From: Achromobacter insolitus
GTDB taxonomy: Bacteria > Pseudomonadota > Gammaproteobacteria > Burkholderiales > Burkholderiaceae_B
Direction of reading: 5' to 3'
NCBI RefSeq assembly: GCF_002209555.1
Contig: NZ_NJIF01000002.1
Span: 620,001-684,000, forward strand
Length of the DNA: 64,000 bases
This document shows positions 35,601 through 42,890 of this stretch, piece by piece. Position 1 is the stretch's first letter; each line of letters opens with the position of its first letter. The notes under the pieces were generated by a model. The model was not told the DNA's origin. It saw only the letters and a program-made list of their open reading frames with translations, and ran no database searches. The position numbers and the translations under genes were made by a program.

Positions 35601-35981
35601 TCAAAGCGGCCGGTGCTGCGTGCCTGCGCCCATGGTGATGTGCAGCATGCGGCAGGGGCCGGCCACCTTGAGCGTATGCCAGATGCCCTTAGGGATCACG
35701 TAGGCGTCGCCTGCCTGCATCGGTACGGCCTGCTCGCCCGTCGGCCATTCCAGCCGCAGTTCCGCCGTGCCTGCGATCAGACGCACGATCTCGTCGGCCT
35801 GCGGATGCATTTCCCATTGGGGCCAGTCCGTCTCGAAGGCGTATTCGGACACCAGCCAGCCGCGGCCGAATCTCTCCAGTTCCTCTTCAGGTTGCGACCA
35901 GAAGGCGTTGCCGCCTTCGACGGCGGTACAGGCGCCGGAGGCGTCCAGCAGGAGATAGTGCGACGACAGATTGGTAGTCAT
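35601..35981 (-). CDS. Small single-domain cupin protein
   Basis: A 126-residue cupin. The two motifs read approximately WPQWEMHPQADEIVRLIAG (about 53-71) and GDAYVIPKGIWHTLKV (about 91-106). A possible metal-site His/Glu set is partly present (HPQADE and WHTL), so metal binding is uncertain. An AGGAAG site precedes the ATG. It is convergent with the MFS gene. The role is unknown. Confidence 0.8.
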   Translation of the reverse strand: MTTNLSSHYLLLDASGACTAVEGGNAFWSQPEEELERFGRGWLVSEYAFETDWPQWEMHPQADEIVRLIAGTAELRLEWPTGEQAVPMQAGDAYVIPKGIWHTLKVAGPCRMLHITMGAGTQHRPL

Positions 35982-36064
35982 GTTGCGCTTCCTGGAGTGA
36001 GGGGGATCAGGTCAGTGTAAAGCGATATCATGTGCATCTTCATCGGCTATAACAGGAGAAGGCG

Positions 36065-36289
36065 ATGCGCCAGGGATTCGATGGGGTCAGGCCCGCGTCC
36101 GAGTCTTCCATCGAGATCGGCTTCTTCTATGAAGGCCGGCATTGCGTCGAACGCATCCGGGCCAAGCCTACCGCCGCCAACCTCAAGCGCGCCGCCGACA
36201 GGCGCGCCGCCATACTCGAGGCCATTGCGCGCGGTGAGTTCGACTACGGCGCCGAGTTTCCCAAGCGCGGCGGCGCGACCAAGCCATAA
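36065..36289 (+). CDS. Stand-alone integrase Arm-type DNA-binding domain protein (DUF3596-like)
   Basis: A 74-residue protein resembling the N-terminal Arm DNA-binding domain of tyrosine recombinases of the Min27/DUF3596 group: a short beta part (SSIEIGFFYEGRHCVERIR) followed by the characteristic TAANLKRAADRRAAILEAIA helix and a final YGAEFP. The core-binding and catalytic domains (R..H-x-x-R..Y) are absent; the next gene begins 11 bases later and is unrelated. An AGGAGAAGG ribosome site suggests it is expressed. It may be an integrase remnant or a domesticated DNA-binding protein. Confidence 0.75.
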   Translation: MRQGFDGVRPASESSIEIGFFYEGRHCVERIRAKPTAANLKRAADRRAAILEAIARGEFDYGAEFPKRGGATKP

Positions 36290-36300
36290 CAGGGTTCCGC

Positions 36301-36849
36301 ATGACGAGCGACAAGCAACTGGACATCAACGATCTGACCCCGGACGCCTTTAGGCCCTACGGCTGGATGCTGGGCAAGCCCATGCCGGACGGCAACGGCG
36401 TGCCGCTGTTCTCCAACCAGGACACCGACTTCTGGCAGGAACACCTGTTCAACACCGGCGCCGGCGGCGATGCCGAGTTGCTGTGGGTCAACTACCGCAG
36501 CCAGTCCTTCGAGATCTCCAGCCTGGAAAAGCACTTGCTGACGCAGCAAGCCATCGTGCCATTGACGGGCGAGATCATCCAGATCGTGGCGCGTAGCGCC
36601 GCCGACGGCACCCCCGACCTGGCGACGCTGGCGGCATTTCGCGTGCCCCAGGGGCAGGGTGTCTGCATGCGTCCGGGCTGCTGGCACGCCACGCGCGTCA
36701 CGGACGATGAAGTCACCTGCCTGATGCTGACCCGCCGGTCCACGACCGTGGACCTGATCCAGCACCTGACCACGGACGCCAACGCCAGCGAAAGCGCCAT
36801 TGCTGCCATTCCCGTCCAGCGCCTCGAAGGCCAGGTAGAGGCCGTCTGA
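36301..36849 (+). CDS. allA: Ureidoglycolate lyase (AllA family)
   Basis: A 182-residue cupin-like enzyme that releases glyoxylate and urea from ureidoglycolate at the end of allantoin catabolism. Family features visible are LTPDAFRPYGWMLGKP at the N-terminus, FEISSLEKHLLTQQAIVPL, and the metal/substrate region RPGCWHATRVTDDEVTCLM. No other allantoin gene is nearby, so it may act on a related ureido acid. It is placed directly after the Arm-domain gene and could share its transcript. Confidence 0.87.
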   Translation: MTSDKQLDINDLTPDAFRPYGWMLGKPMPDGNGVPLFSNQDTDFWQEHLFNTGAGGDAELLWVNYRSQSFEISSLEKHLLTQQAIVPLTGEIIQIVARSAADGTPDLATLAAFRVPQGQGVCMRPGCWHATRVTDDEVTCLMLTRRSTTVDLIQHLTTDANASESAIAAIPVQRLEGQVEAV

Positions 36850-36873
36850 ACCCGGGGCGCCGCCCACCGCAAT

Positions 36874-36891
36874 GGCCGCATGCATGCGGCC
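36874..36891. repeat. Perfect 18-bp palindrome downstream of allA
   Basis: GGCCGCATGCATGCGGCC reads the same on both strands and lies 25 bases after the allA stop. It can fold as a seven-base stem with a TGCA loop but has no T run, so it is not a classical terminator. The remaining gap to the next gene shows nothing else recognisable. Confidence 0.4.
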
Positions 36892-37112
36892 GCGGCCTTG
36901 CGCAGGCATGGGCTGGCGCGGCTTCTGCGCTGGCTCGCCATTTCTTCTACATCGCCGGGAAATATGCCAGAATTCCCCGGAATTTACGCTTTGAACGCGG
37001 CGCCGCGGCACGGGCGTCGCCAAACTCACGTCGTGTTGTGTTGGAGCACCGGATGCGCGATTGCCAAAGTAGCACTGGATTTTCTTCCAACTCCCGCGTC
37101 GGCGGCCCCACG

Positions 37113-38576
37113 ATGATGGTGGCGCGTCTGGCCATCGCGGCCGCGCTGGCGGGCGGATTGGCAGGATGCGCTCTCAACTCCCAAGACGCGAGCGGCTCGC
37201 AATCGGTCGGCATCGATGGCGTCACGGCACAGCAGGCGCGTGGCATCGCCCGCGAAGCATATCTTTACGGCACCCCCATGGTCGCAAGCTACCAGACCAT
37301 GCATGCCTTCAGCATCGACAAGAACAACCCCCAGTACAAGGGCCCGTTCAATACGGTCAACAACGTCGCGCGCGTATTCACGCCCAAAGACACCGCTTTC
37401 GTCACTCCCAACGCCGACACGCCTTACTCGTTCGCTGTCCTGGACCTGCGCGCCGAACCCGTGGTCATTACCGTGCCCGCCATGGAACCGCGCCGCTATT
37501 TCGTGCTGCAGCTGATGGACCTGTACACCTACAACTTTGCCTACATCGGCAGCCGAAGCACAGGCAACGGCGGCGGCAGGTTCCTGGTTGCCGGCCCGCG
37601 CTGGAAGGGCAAGACGCCGGCCGGCATCACCAAAGTGATCAGGTCGGAAACCGACCTGGTCAATCTGGTCGGACGCACTCAGCTCTTTAACGCCGCCGAT
37701 CTGCCCAACGTCAAGCGCATCCAGTCGCGCTACAAGATCCAGACCTTGTCTGCCTTCCGCAAACAGCGCGCGCCCCAGCCGGCGCCTGCCGTGGACTGGA
37801 TCGAGCCCGAACCGCCCGCGCAGATGCGCAGCTCTCTCGAGTTCTACAACCAGCTGGCTTTCCTGCTGCAGTTCGCGCCTGCCCATCCCTCGGAACAGTC
37901 GCTGCGCGAACGTTTTGCCAGCATCGGCCTCGAACCGGGCCGGCAGTACGACTTCGGCAACATGAATCCTGCACTGCGCCGGGCCTTGCAGGAAGGCATG
38001 CACGACGGCCAGAACGACATCGACAAAAATCGCGAGGCGCTCAACGGCAAGACCGACGGGCTGTTCGGCGACCGCGCCACCCTCAAGAACAACATCCTCG
38101 CGCGCGCCACGGGAACCCAGGTCGGCATCGGCGGCAACAGCCGCGAGGAAGCGCTCTATCCCGTGCTGGAAAACGACAGCACGGGCCAGCCGCTGGACGG
38201 CCGCAACAAATACACGCTGCGCTTTGCGCCGCGCAGCCTGCCGCCCGTCCATGCGTTCTGGTCCATGACCATGTATCGGCTGCCTGAGCAGCTACTTGTC
38301 TCCAACCCCCTGAAGCGCTACCTGATCAACTCGTCCATGCTGCCGTCCTTGAAGCGTGACCGCGACGGGGGTATCACCCTCTACATCCAGTCGGAGTCGC
38401 CGGGCAAGGGCAAGGAGTCCAACTGGTTGCCCGCGCCGGCCGGGCCGTTCATGGTTACGCTGCGGTACTACTGGCCCAAGCCGGCGTTGCTGGACGGCAA
38501 ATGGGTGTCTCCGCAGATCGAGCGGGTCAGGCAGGCGCCGCCGGCACGGCCTGCACCTTTTCCGGCCCCGGGTTGA
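37113..38576 (+). CDS. DUF1254/DUF1214 domain lipoprotein
   Basis: A 487-residue exported lipoprotein: the signal peptide MMVARLAIAAALAGGLAGC has lipobox LAGC with Cys19. DUF1254 occupies about residues 45-190 (AREAYLYGTPMVASYQTMHA, then FVTPNADTPYSFAVLDLRAE). DUF1214 forms the C-terminal part (about 360-470, RSLPPVHAFWSMTMYRLPEQ, then LPAPAGPFMVTLRYYWPK). The family is widespread in Proteobacteria without a settled function. A GTG start 25 codons earlier is open but would hide the lipoprotein signal. A LysR gene follows nine bases downstream. Confidence 0.85.
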   Translation: MMVARLAIAAALAGGLAGCALNSQDASGSQSVGIDGVTAQQARGIAREAYLYGTPMVASYQTMHAFSIDKNNPQYKGPFNTVNNVARVFTPKDTAFVTPNADTPYSFAVLDLRAEPVVITVPAMEPRRYFVLQLMDLYTYNFAYIGSRSTGNGGGRFLVAGPRWKGKTPAGITKVIRSETDLVNLVGRTQLFNAADLPNVKRIQSRYKIQTLSAFRKQRAPQPAPAVDWIEPEPPAQMRSSLEFYNQLAFLLQFAPAHPSEQSLRERFASIGLEPGRQYDFGNMNPALRRALQEGMHDGQNDIDKNREALNGKTDGLFGDRATLKNNILARATGTQVGIGGNSREEALYPVLENDSTGQPLDGRNKYTLRFAPRSLPPVHAFWSMTMYRLPEQLLVSNPLKRYLINSSMLPSLKRDRDGGITLYIQSESPGKGKESNWLPAPAGPFMVTLRYYWPKPALLDGKWVSPQIERVRQAPPARPAPFPAPG

Positions 38577-38585
38577 CACTCACGC

Positions 38586-39515
38586 ATGAAGCGCAATTTC
38601 AACATTCACGACCTGCGCATTTTCTACGCGGTGGTCATGACCGGATCGACCCGGCAGGCCGCGCAGTCCATGCATCTGACACAGCCGGCGGTCAGCCACG
38701 CGATTTCCCGCCTGGAAAGCGCCACCGGCGTACAGCTGTTTGACCGGTCCCACAAAACCCTGCGTCCCACCGAGGTGGGGGAGTATCTCTACAGCGAGGC
38801 CAAGTTCGTGCTGGACGAGCTGGTGCGCATCGACGAGGCCCTGCACAGCATCGAACAATTTGGCGGACGCGGCCTGCGGATCGCCTCGTCGCCAGCCCTG
38901 GCGCTGGGTTACGCGCCGGACGCCGTGCGGCGCTATCTGGATGCCAACGGCACCCGGCCGTTTTCCATCGACATCGAATCGTCCGTGCAGGCCATCAGCG
39001 CGGTAGAGACCATGCGCGCCGATTTCGGCCTGGGCGCGGTCGAACGCGATAGTGCCCGATTGGCCTTCACGCCATTCTTGCGGGCCGACGTCATGGCCAT
39101 CGTGCATCGCGAGCATCCTCTTGCCGAACGCGAAATCATCGCAGTGGGCGAGATTCCCGCCGAGACCTACGTCAAGCCGCTATGGTCGGACTATGTGGTC
39201 GCCCAAGGAGATATCGCGGACTCCCTGCTGCTCAGTTCGGGCATGCGGGCGCATATGTCGCTCTTGCCCGGCACGGTCCGGGCGGTACGGGGCATCAGCC
39301 TGGTCAATGCCCTGTCGGCATGGGACATCGTGGCGGCCTATCCCGACTTGCTCGCCCGGCCGCTGGCATCGCGGCAGTGGTTTGATTTCTTCCTGATCAC
39401 CCGTAAGGAAGCCCGCAACCAGGACCTGGCCGAGCGGCTGCTCGACGCCCTGCGCGCCACGACGCAGGATCGCCGCCACGGCGTCTATGCGGACACGATC
39501 CAGTTGCTGGGCTAG
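38586..39515 (+). CDS. LysR-family transcriptional regulator
   Basis: A 309-residue LysR regulator with an HTH at about residues 6-64 (MTGSTRQAAQSMHLTQPAVS and on) and an effector domain. It follows the DUF1254 lipoprotein gene by nine bases and is convergent with the SDR/ABC receptor/BKACE operon. It may regulate that operon in trans; this is inference from proximity only. Confidence 0.88.
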   Translation: MKRNFNIHDLRIFYAVVMTGSTRQAAQSMHLTQPAVSHAISRLESATGVQLFDRSHKTLRPTEVGEYLYSEAKFVLDELVRIDEALHSIEQFGGRGLRIASSPALALGYAPDAVRRYLDANGTRPFSIDIESSVQAISAVETMRADFGLGAVERDSARLAFTPFLRADVMAIVHREHPLAEREIIAVGEIPAETYVKPLWSDYVVAQGDIADSLLLSSGMRAHMSLLPGTVRAVRGISLVNALSAWDIVAAYPDLLARPLASRQWFDFFLITRKEARNQDLAERLLDALRATTQDRRHGVYADTIQLLG

Positions 39516-39532
39516 CTTTTCATGGGAAAAGC
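39515..39532. terminator. Hairpin between convergent LysR and SDR genes
   Basis: GCTTTTC-ATGG-GAAAAGC forms a perfect seven-base stem beginning at the last base of the LysR stop codon. The A/T tracts within the arms give short U runs in both directions. It lies in the 26-base gap between convergent genes, so a bidirectional terminator is plausible though weak. Confidence 0.45.
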
Positions 39533-39541
39533 CCCAGGGCG

Positions 39542-40360
39542 TCAGTCCGCGGGCGGTTGCCAGGGCAGCGATTGCAGGTCGCCGTCTATGCTGATCGCTT
39601 GCCCGCTGATCATTGCGCCAAACGGACTGGCCAGGAACAGCGCCATATTGGCGATGTCCGCCGCCCGAACGAATTGCCGCAGGCTGACCCCGGACAGTTC
39701 CAGCCGGGTTTCTTCCTCCACCGTCAGTCCCATGTTCTTGGCGCGCGCCTCGATCACACGGTCGATCCGTGGGCCCGCCACCAAGCCGGGCAACAGTGCA
39801 TTGACGCGGATGCCATAGCCGCCCAGCTCGACCGCAAGCGACCGGGTCAGGCCTACCACGCCCCACTTGGTGGCGGCGTAGGGCGTGCGCATCGGCACGC
39901 CCATGCGGCCTGCCACGGAGCTGATATTGAGGATGCTGCCGCCGCCGGAGGCGCGCAGCGCAGGCAGCGCATGCCGCACCGTGTGGAATTGCGACGCCAG
40001 GTTGATGTCCAGCGTTGCATCCAGTTCTTGCGGCTTGATGTCCGCTATGCCCGCGGTCGGGCCGGCGATGCCCGCGTTGTTGACCAGTACGTCCAGGCCG
40101 CCCAGCTGCGCCAGCGCTTCCTGCATGTAGCGGTCGATCTCGTCGCGCCGGCTGACGTCGGCGCGCGACCAGGGGTGGGGGCAGGATGCCAGGGCTTGTT
40201 CGTCCACGTCGCAGACGTGCACGCGGGCGCCGCGATCGGCAAATGCGGCGGCAATCGCCGCGCCGATGCCGGCTGCGCCTGCGGTCACGATGACGCGCTT
40301 GCCCGACAGGTCCACGGGCAATGCGGAAATGTCCGCCGGGACCGCGTTCTTCATAGTCAT
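39542..40360 (-). CDS. Short-chain dehydrogenase/reductase (SDR)
   Basis: A 272-residue classical SDR: cofactor motif VTAGAAGIGAAIAAAFADRG (TGxxxGIG-like, with an Ala replacing the first Gly), the NNAGIAGP motif, and the catalytic Ser...Tyr-x3-Lys as ISSVAGRMG and YAATKWG. An Asp after strand two (VHVCDVDE) suggests NAD preference. It is the last gene of an operon with a BKACE enzyme and an ABC receptor, and could oxidise a hydroxy acid to the beta-keto acid that BKACE cleaves. Confidence 0.9.
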   Translation of the reverse strand: MTMKNAVPADISALPVDLSGKRVIVTAGAAGIGAAIAAAFADRGARVHVCDVDEQALASCPHPWSRADVSRRDEIDRYMQEALAQLGGLDVLVNNAGIAGPTAGIADIKPQELDATLDINLASQFHTVRHALPALRASGGGSILNISSVAGRMGVPMRTPYAATKWGVVGLTRSLAVELGGYGIRVNALLPGLVAGPRIDRVIEARAKNMGLTVEEETRLELSGVSLRQFVRAADIANMALFLASPFGAMISGQAISIDGDLQSLPWQPPAD

Positions 40361-40382
40361 GCCAGATCCTTGTTGTCGTCGC

Positions 40383-41582
40383 TCAGGGTTTCATCAAACG
40401 GCAGGTCGATTCCGCCGGCGAGGTATAGACCTGGTCTCCCGGCACCCGGGCCACCAGCTTGTAATAGTCCCACGGCGCTTTCGACTCCGCCGGTGTTTTC
40501 ACCTGCATCAGGAACATGTCGTGCACCATCAGGCCGTCGGCGCGGATCTTGCCGTCCTTGACGAAGAAGTCATTCACCGGGTTCGCCTTCAGCCATTTCA
40601 TGATGGTGTCGCCGTCGGTGCTCTTGGTGGCTTCCACGGCCTTCAGGTAGGTCGTGGCGGCGGAATAGTCGCCGGCCTGCAGCATCGACGGCTTTTTCTT
40701 CATGGTGGACTCGAACCGCGATGCCCACTTGCGCGAGGCGTCGTCCTGGTCCCAGTACCAGGCCGTGGTCAGGTACATATTCTGCGCAGCCTGCAGGCCC
40801 AGCGCATGCACGTCCGTGATCAGCACCAGCAGGCCGGCGATTTTCATCTTCGGCGTAAGGCCGAATTCATTGGCGGCCTTGACGGCGTTGCTGGTGTCGC
40901 TGGCCGAATTTGCCAGTCCCAGCACCGAGGCGCCCGAGGCTTGCGCCTGCAGGATGAAGGACGAGAAGTCGGCCGCGTTCAGCGGATGCCTGACACGTCC
41001 CTTTGTGGTGCCGCCATCGGCCTGCACCACCGCCGCCGCATCGCGTTCGAGAGCGTGCCCGAAGGCATGGTCCACGGTCAGGAAATACCAATCCTTGTTG
41101 CCCTCTTTCATCATTGCGCGCGCCGTGCCGCGCGCCAGCGAAACCGTGTCATAGACGTAGTGCACGGTGTAGGGCGTGCACTGGGAATTCGTCAGCTCGG
41201 AAGCACCCGCGCTCACCACGAAGAACGGCGTCTTCTTTTCCTCGGCTACTTTCGCCATCGCCAGCGCCGCCGCGGAATTCGCCCCTGCGATCAGCATATT
41301 GACGCCCTTCTGGTCCAGCCATTCGCGGGCCCGGGACGATGCGATGTCGGCACGGTTCTGGTGATCCGCCACCAGCACCTCAACCTTCTTGCCGGCCACC
41401 ACGCCGCCCAGGTCCGCCACTGCCATCTTGATTGCCTCGGCGCCGCCCGGGCCGTCGGCGTCCGCCGACAGGCCGGACATGTCGGTTATGAAACCAATGC
41501 GGATCACGCCGTCGTCGGCCGCGGCCGCGCCCGTCATCCCCAACAACGCGGCTGCCGCCGTTGCGCACAGTGTCTTTTTCAT
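40383..41582 (-). CDS. ABC transporter substrate-binding protein, HAAT/Liv type
   Basis: A 399-residue periplasmic receptor with signal peptide MKKTLCATAAAALLGMTGAA and a mature start DDGVIRIGFITDMSGLSADA. A Cys pair (SQCTPYTVHYVYD and the C-terminal STCRLMKP) recalls receptors for aromatic or hydroxy acids in this family. The ATG at 41580-41582 is chosen because the signal peptide starts there. No permease or ATPase genes are adjacent, so the receptor must use components encoded elsewhere. It is sandwiched between the SDR and BKACE genes. Confidence 0.9.
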   Translation of the reverse strand: MKKTLCATAAAALLGMTGAAAADDGVIRIGFITDMSGLSADADGPGGAEAIKMAVADLGGVVAGKKVEVLVADHQNRADIASSRAREWLDQKGVNMLIAGANSAAALAMAKVAEEKKTPFFVVSAGASELTNSQCTPYTVHYVYDTVSLARGTARAMMKEGNKDWYFLTVDHAFGHALERDAAAVVQADGGTTKGRVRHPLNAADFSSFILQAQASGASVLGLANSASDTSNAVKAANEFGLTPKMKIAGLLVLITDVHALGLQAAQNMYLTTAWYWDQDDASRKWASRFESTMKKKPSMLQAGDYSAATTYLKAVEATKSTDGDTIMKWLKANPVNDFFVKDGKIRADGLMVHDMFLMQVKTPAESKAPWDYYKLVARVPGDQVYTSPAESTCRLMKP

Positions 41583-41611
41583 ATCTGGTCTCCCCACTTA
41601 TAGGATCAGGT

Positions 41612-42547
41612 TCAGAACGCGACGTTGTCGCGGCCTTTCAGTTGCAGCGTTTCACGCGCCTCGGCCGGCGTGGCGATGGATAGCGACAGATCTTCCAGGA
41701 TGCGGCGAATCCGACGCACCTGGTCCGCGTTCGAGCGTGCCAGTTCCCCCGGCCCGTCCCACAGCGAATCCTCCAGCCCCACGCGCACGTTGCCGCCCAT
41801 GGTGGCCGCCATCGTCGCCAGCGGCGTCTGCTTGCGTCCGGCGGCCAGCACGGACCAGATGTAGTCTTCGCCGAACAGGCGGTCTGCAGTCCGCTTCATC
41901 ATCATCACATCTTCGGGATGCGTGCCGATGCCGCCGCGGATGCCGAACACGGACTGGATCAGGAATGGCGGCTTGAGCAGCTTGCGGTCGACGAAGTGCG
42001 CTGCGGTATACAGGTGCCCGATGTCGTAGCACTCGATCTCGAAGCGCGTGCCGTTGTCGCCACACGAGGTCAGGATGCGCTCGATGTCCTTGAAGGTATT
42101 CTTGAAGATCAGGTCGTTGCTGCCTTCGAGGTAGGGTTGTTCCCAGGCATGCTTGAATTCCTTGAAGCGCTCCAGCAGCTCATACATGCCGAAGTTCATC
42201 GAACCCATGTTCAGCGATGCGACCTCGGGCTTGAACTGCAGCGCAGGCGCCATGCGATCGGCCAGGGGCAGCACAGGCGAACCGCCCGTAGTGATGTTGA
42301 TCACCACGTCCGACGCATGCTTGATGCGCGGCAGAAACTGCGCATACAACGCGGGATCCTGGGTGGGCTGCCCGGTATCGGGTTTGCGCGCATGCAGGTG
42401 CACGATGGCCGCGCCCGCCTGGGCGGCATCCAGCGCGGATTGCGCGATCTCGTCGGGGGTGACGGGAAGATGGGGCGACATCGATGGCGTATGGACCGAT
42501 CCGGTGATCGCGCAGGTGATGATGACCTTGTTCCTGGACTTTTTCAT
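41612..42547 (-). CDS. Beta-keto acid cleavage enzyme (BKACE, DUF849)
   Basis: A 311-residue TIM-barrel enzyme of the 3-keto-5-aminohexanoate cleavage family. These enzymes transfer acetyl from acetyl-CoA onto one half of a beta-keto acid, using a Zn ion. Recognisable are VIITCAITGSVHTPSMSPHL, the Zn-binding AGAAIVHLHARKPDTGQP, the ECYDIGHL segment and GGNVRVGLEDSLWDGPGELA. The position first in an operon with an SDR and an uptake receptor suggests a pathway of import, oxidation and cleavage. A substrate such as dehydrocarnitine is possible but unproven. Confidence 0.92.
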   Translation of the reverse strand: MKKSRNKVIITCAITGSVHTPSMSPHLPVTPDEIAQSALDAAQAGAAIVHLHARKPDTGQPTQDPALYAQFLPRIKHASDVVINITTGGSPVLPLADRMAPALQFKPEVASLNMGSMNFGMYELLERFKEFKHAWEQPYLEGSNDLIFKNTFKDIERILTSCGDNGTRFEIECYDIGHLYTAAHFVDRKLLKPPFLIQSVFGIRGGIGTHPEDVMMMKRTADRLFGEDYIWSVLAAGRKQTPLATMAATMGGNVRVGLEDSLWDGPGELARSNADQVRRIRRILEDLSLSIATPAEARETLQLKGRDNVAF

Positions 42548-42806
42548 GGGCCTCGGGCTGCGTGTTTGCGCATGCGGTTTTGATGGTTTTCATGGCCCCG
42601 GCTGTCTCCTCCGGGTGTGGGCCATTCTGTCCCACGCCCGCGGCCCGTGTCACCTGAACAGAAATAATCAATTGATAGGATTTCCGGTGCTGCGGTGCAG
42701 CGAGGAACGGCCCCCGCCGCTGCGGGGGAACCTTGGCTGGACTACAATTTCTTCATGCCGGAACGCCCGTTCCGGTGGCCGTCCGATCACGCAGAAGCCC
42801 CCTCCC
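42548..42806. promoter_or_regulatory. Divergent control region of BKACE operon and sugar-kinase operon
   Basis: This interval starts both transcripts. It contains a CCCCCGC/GCGGGGG hairpin (42711-42728), a TACAAT -10-like box at 42743-42748 on the plus strand, and the perfect palindrome listed separately at 42758-42775. An AT-rich patch (around 42662-42681) may serve the leftward promoter. No protein-coding gene is supported here. Confidence 0.5.
42758..42775. promoter_or_regulatory. Perfect 18-bp palindrome, candidate operator of the sugar-kinase operon
   Basis: CCGGAACG-CC-CGTTCCGG has perfect eight-base arms. It begins ten bases after a TACAAT box and ends about 30 bases before the leader ORF, so it sits at or just past the likely transcription start. 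That position suits a LacI-type or similar repressor, but no such gene is adjacent. Confidence 0.5.
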
Positions 42807-42890
42807 ATGCCTGATATTCCAACCTTCCGCCCGCTGCGGGCCATGCAGCCCGGGCGCGGCCAGATCCGCCTCATGCAGGTGATGGCATGA
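42807..42890 (+). CDS. Possible 27-codon leader peptide overlapping the FGGY kinase start
   Basis: A short ORF, MPDIPTFRPLRAMQPGRGQI followed by RLMQVMA, whose stop overlaps the kinase ATG as ATGA. There is no strong ribosome site before its ATG, so translation is uncertain. It may couple translation into the kinase gene or be chance. I recognise no homologue. Confidence 0.35.
   Translation: MPDIPTFRPLRAMQPGRGQIRLMQVMA

Noticed and set aside
36065..36289. A complete prophage or integrative element anchored by the Arm-domain gene
   Set aside because: No catalytic integrase domain, tRNA, direct-repeat att pair or phage structural gene was found in the flanking sequence.
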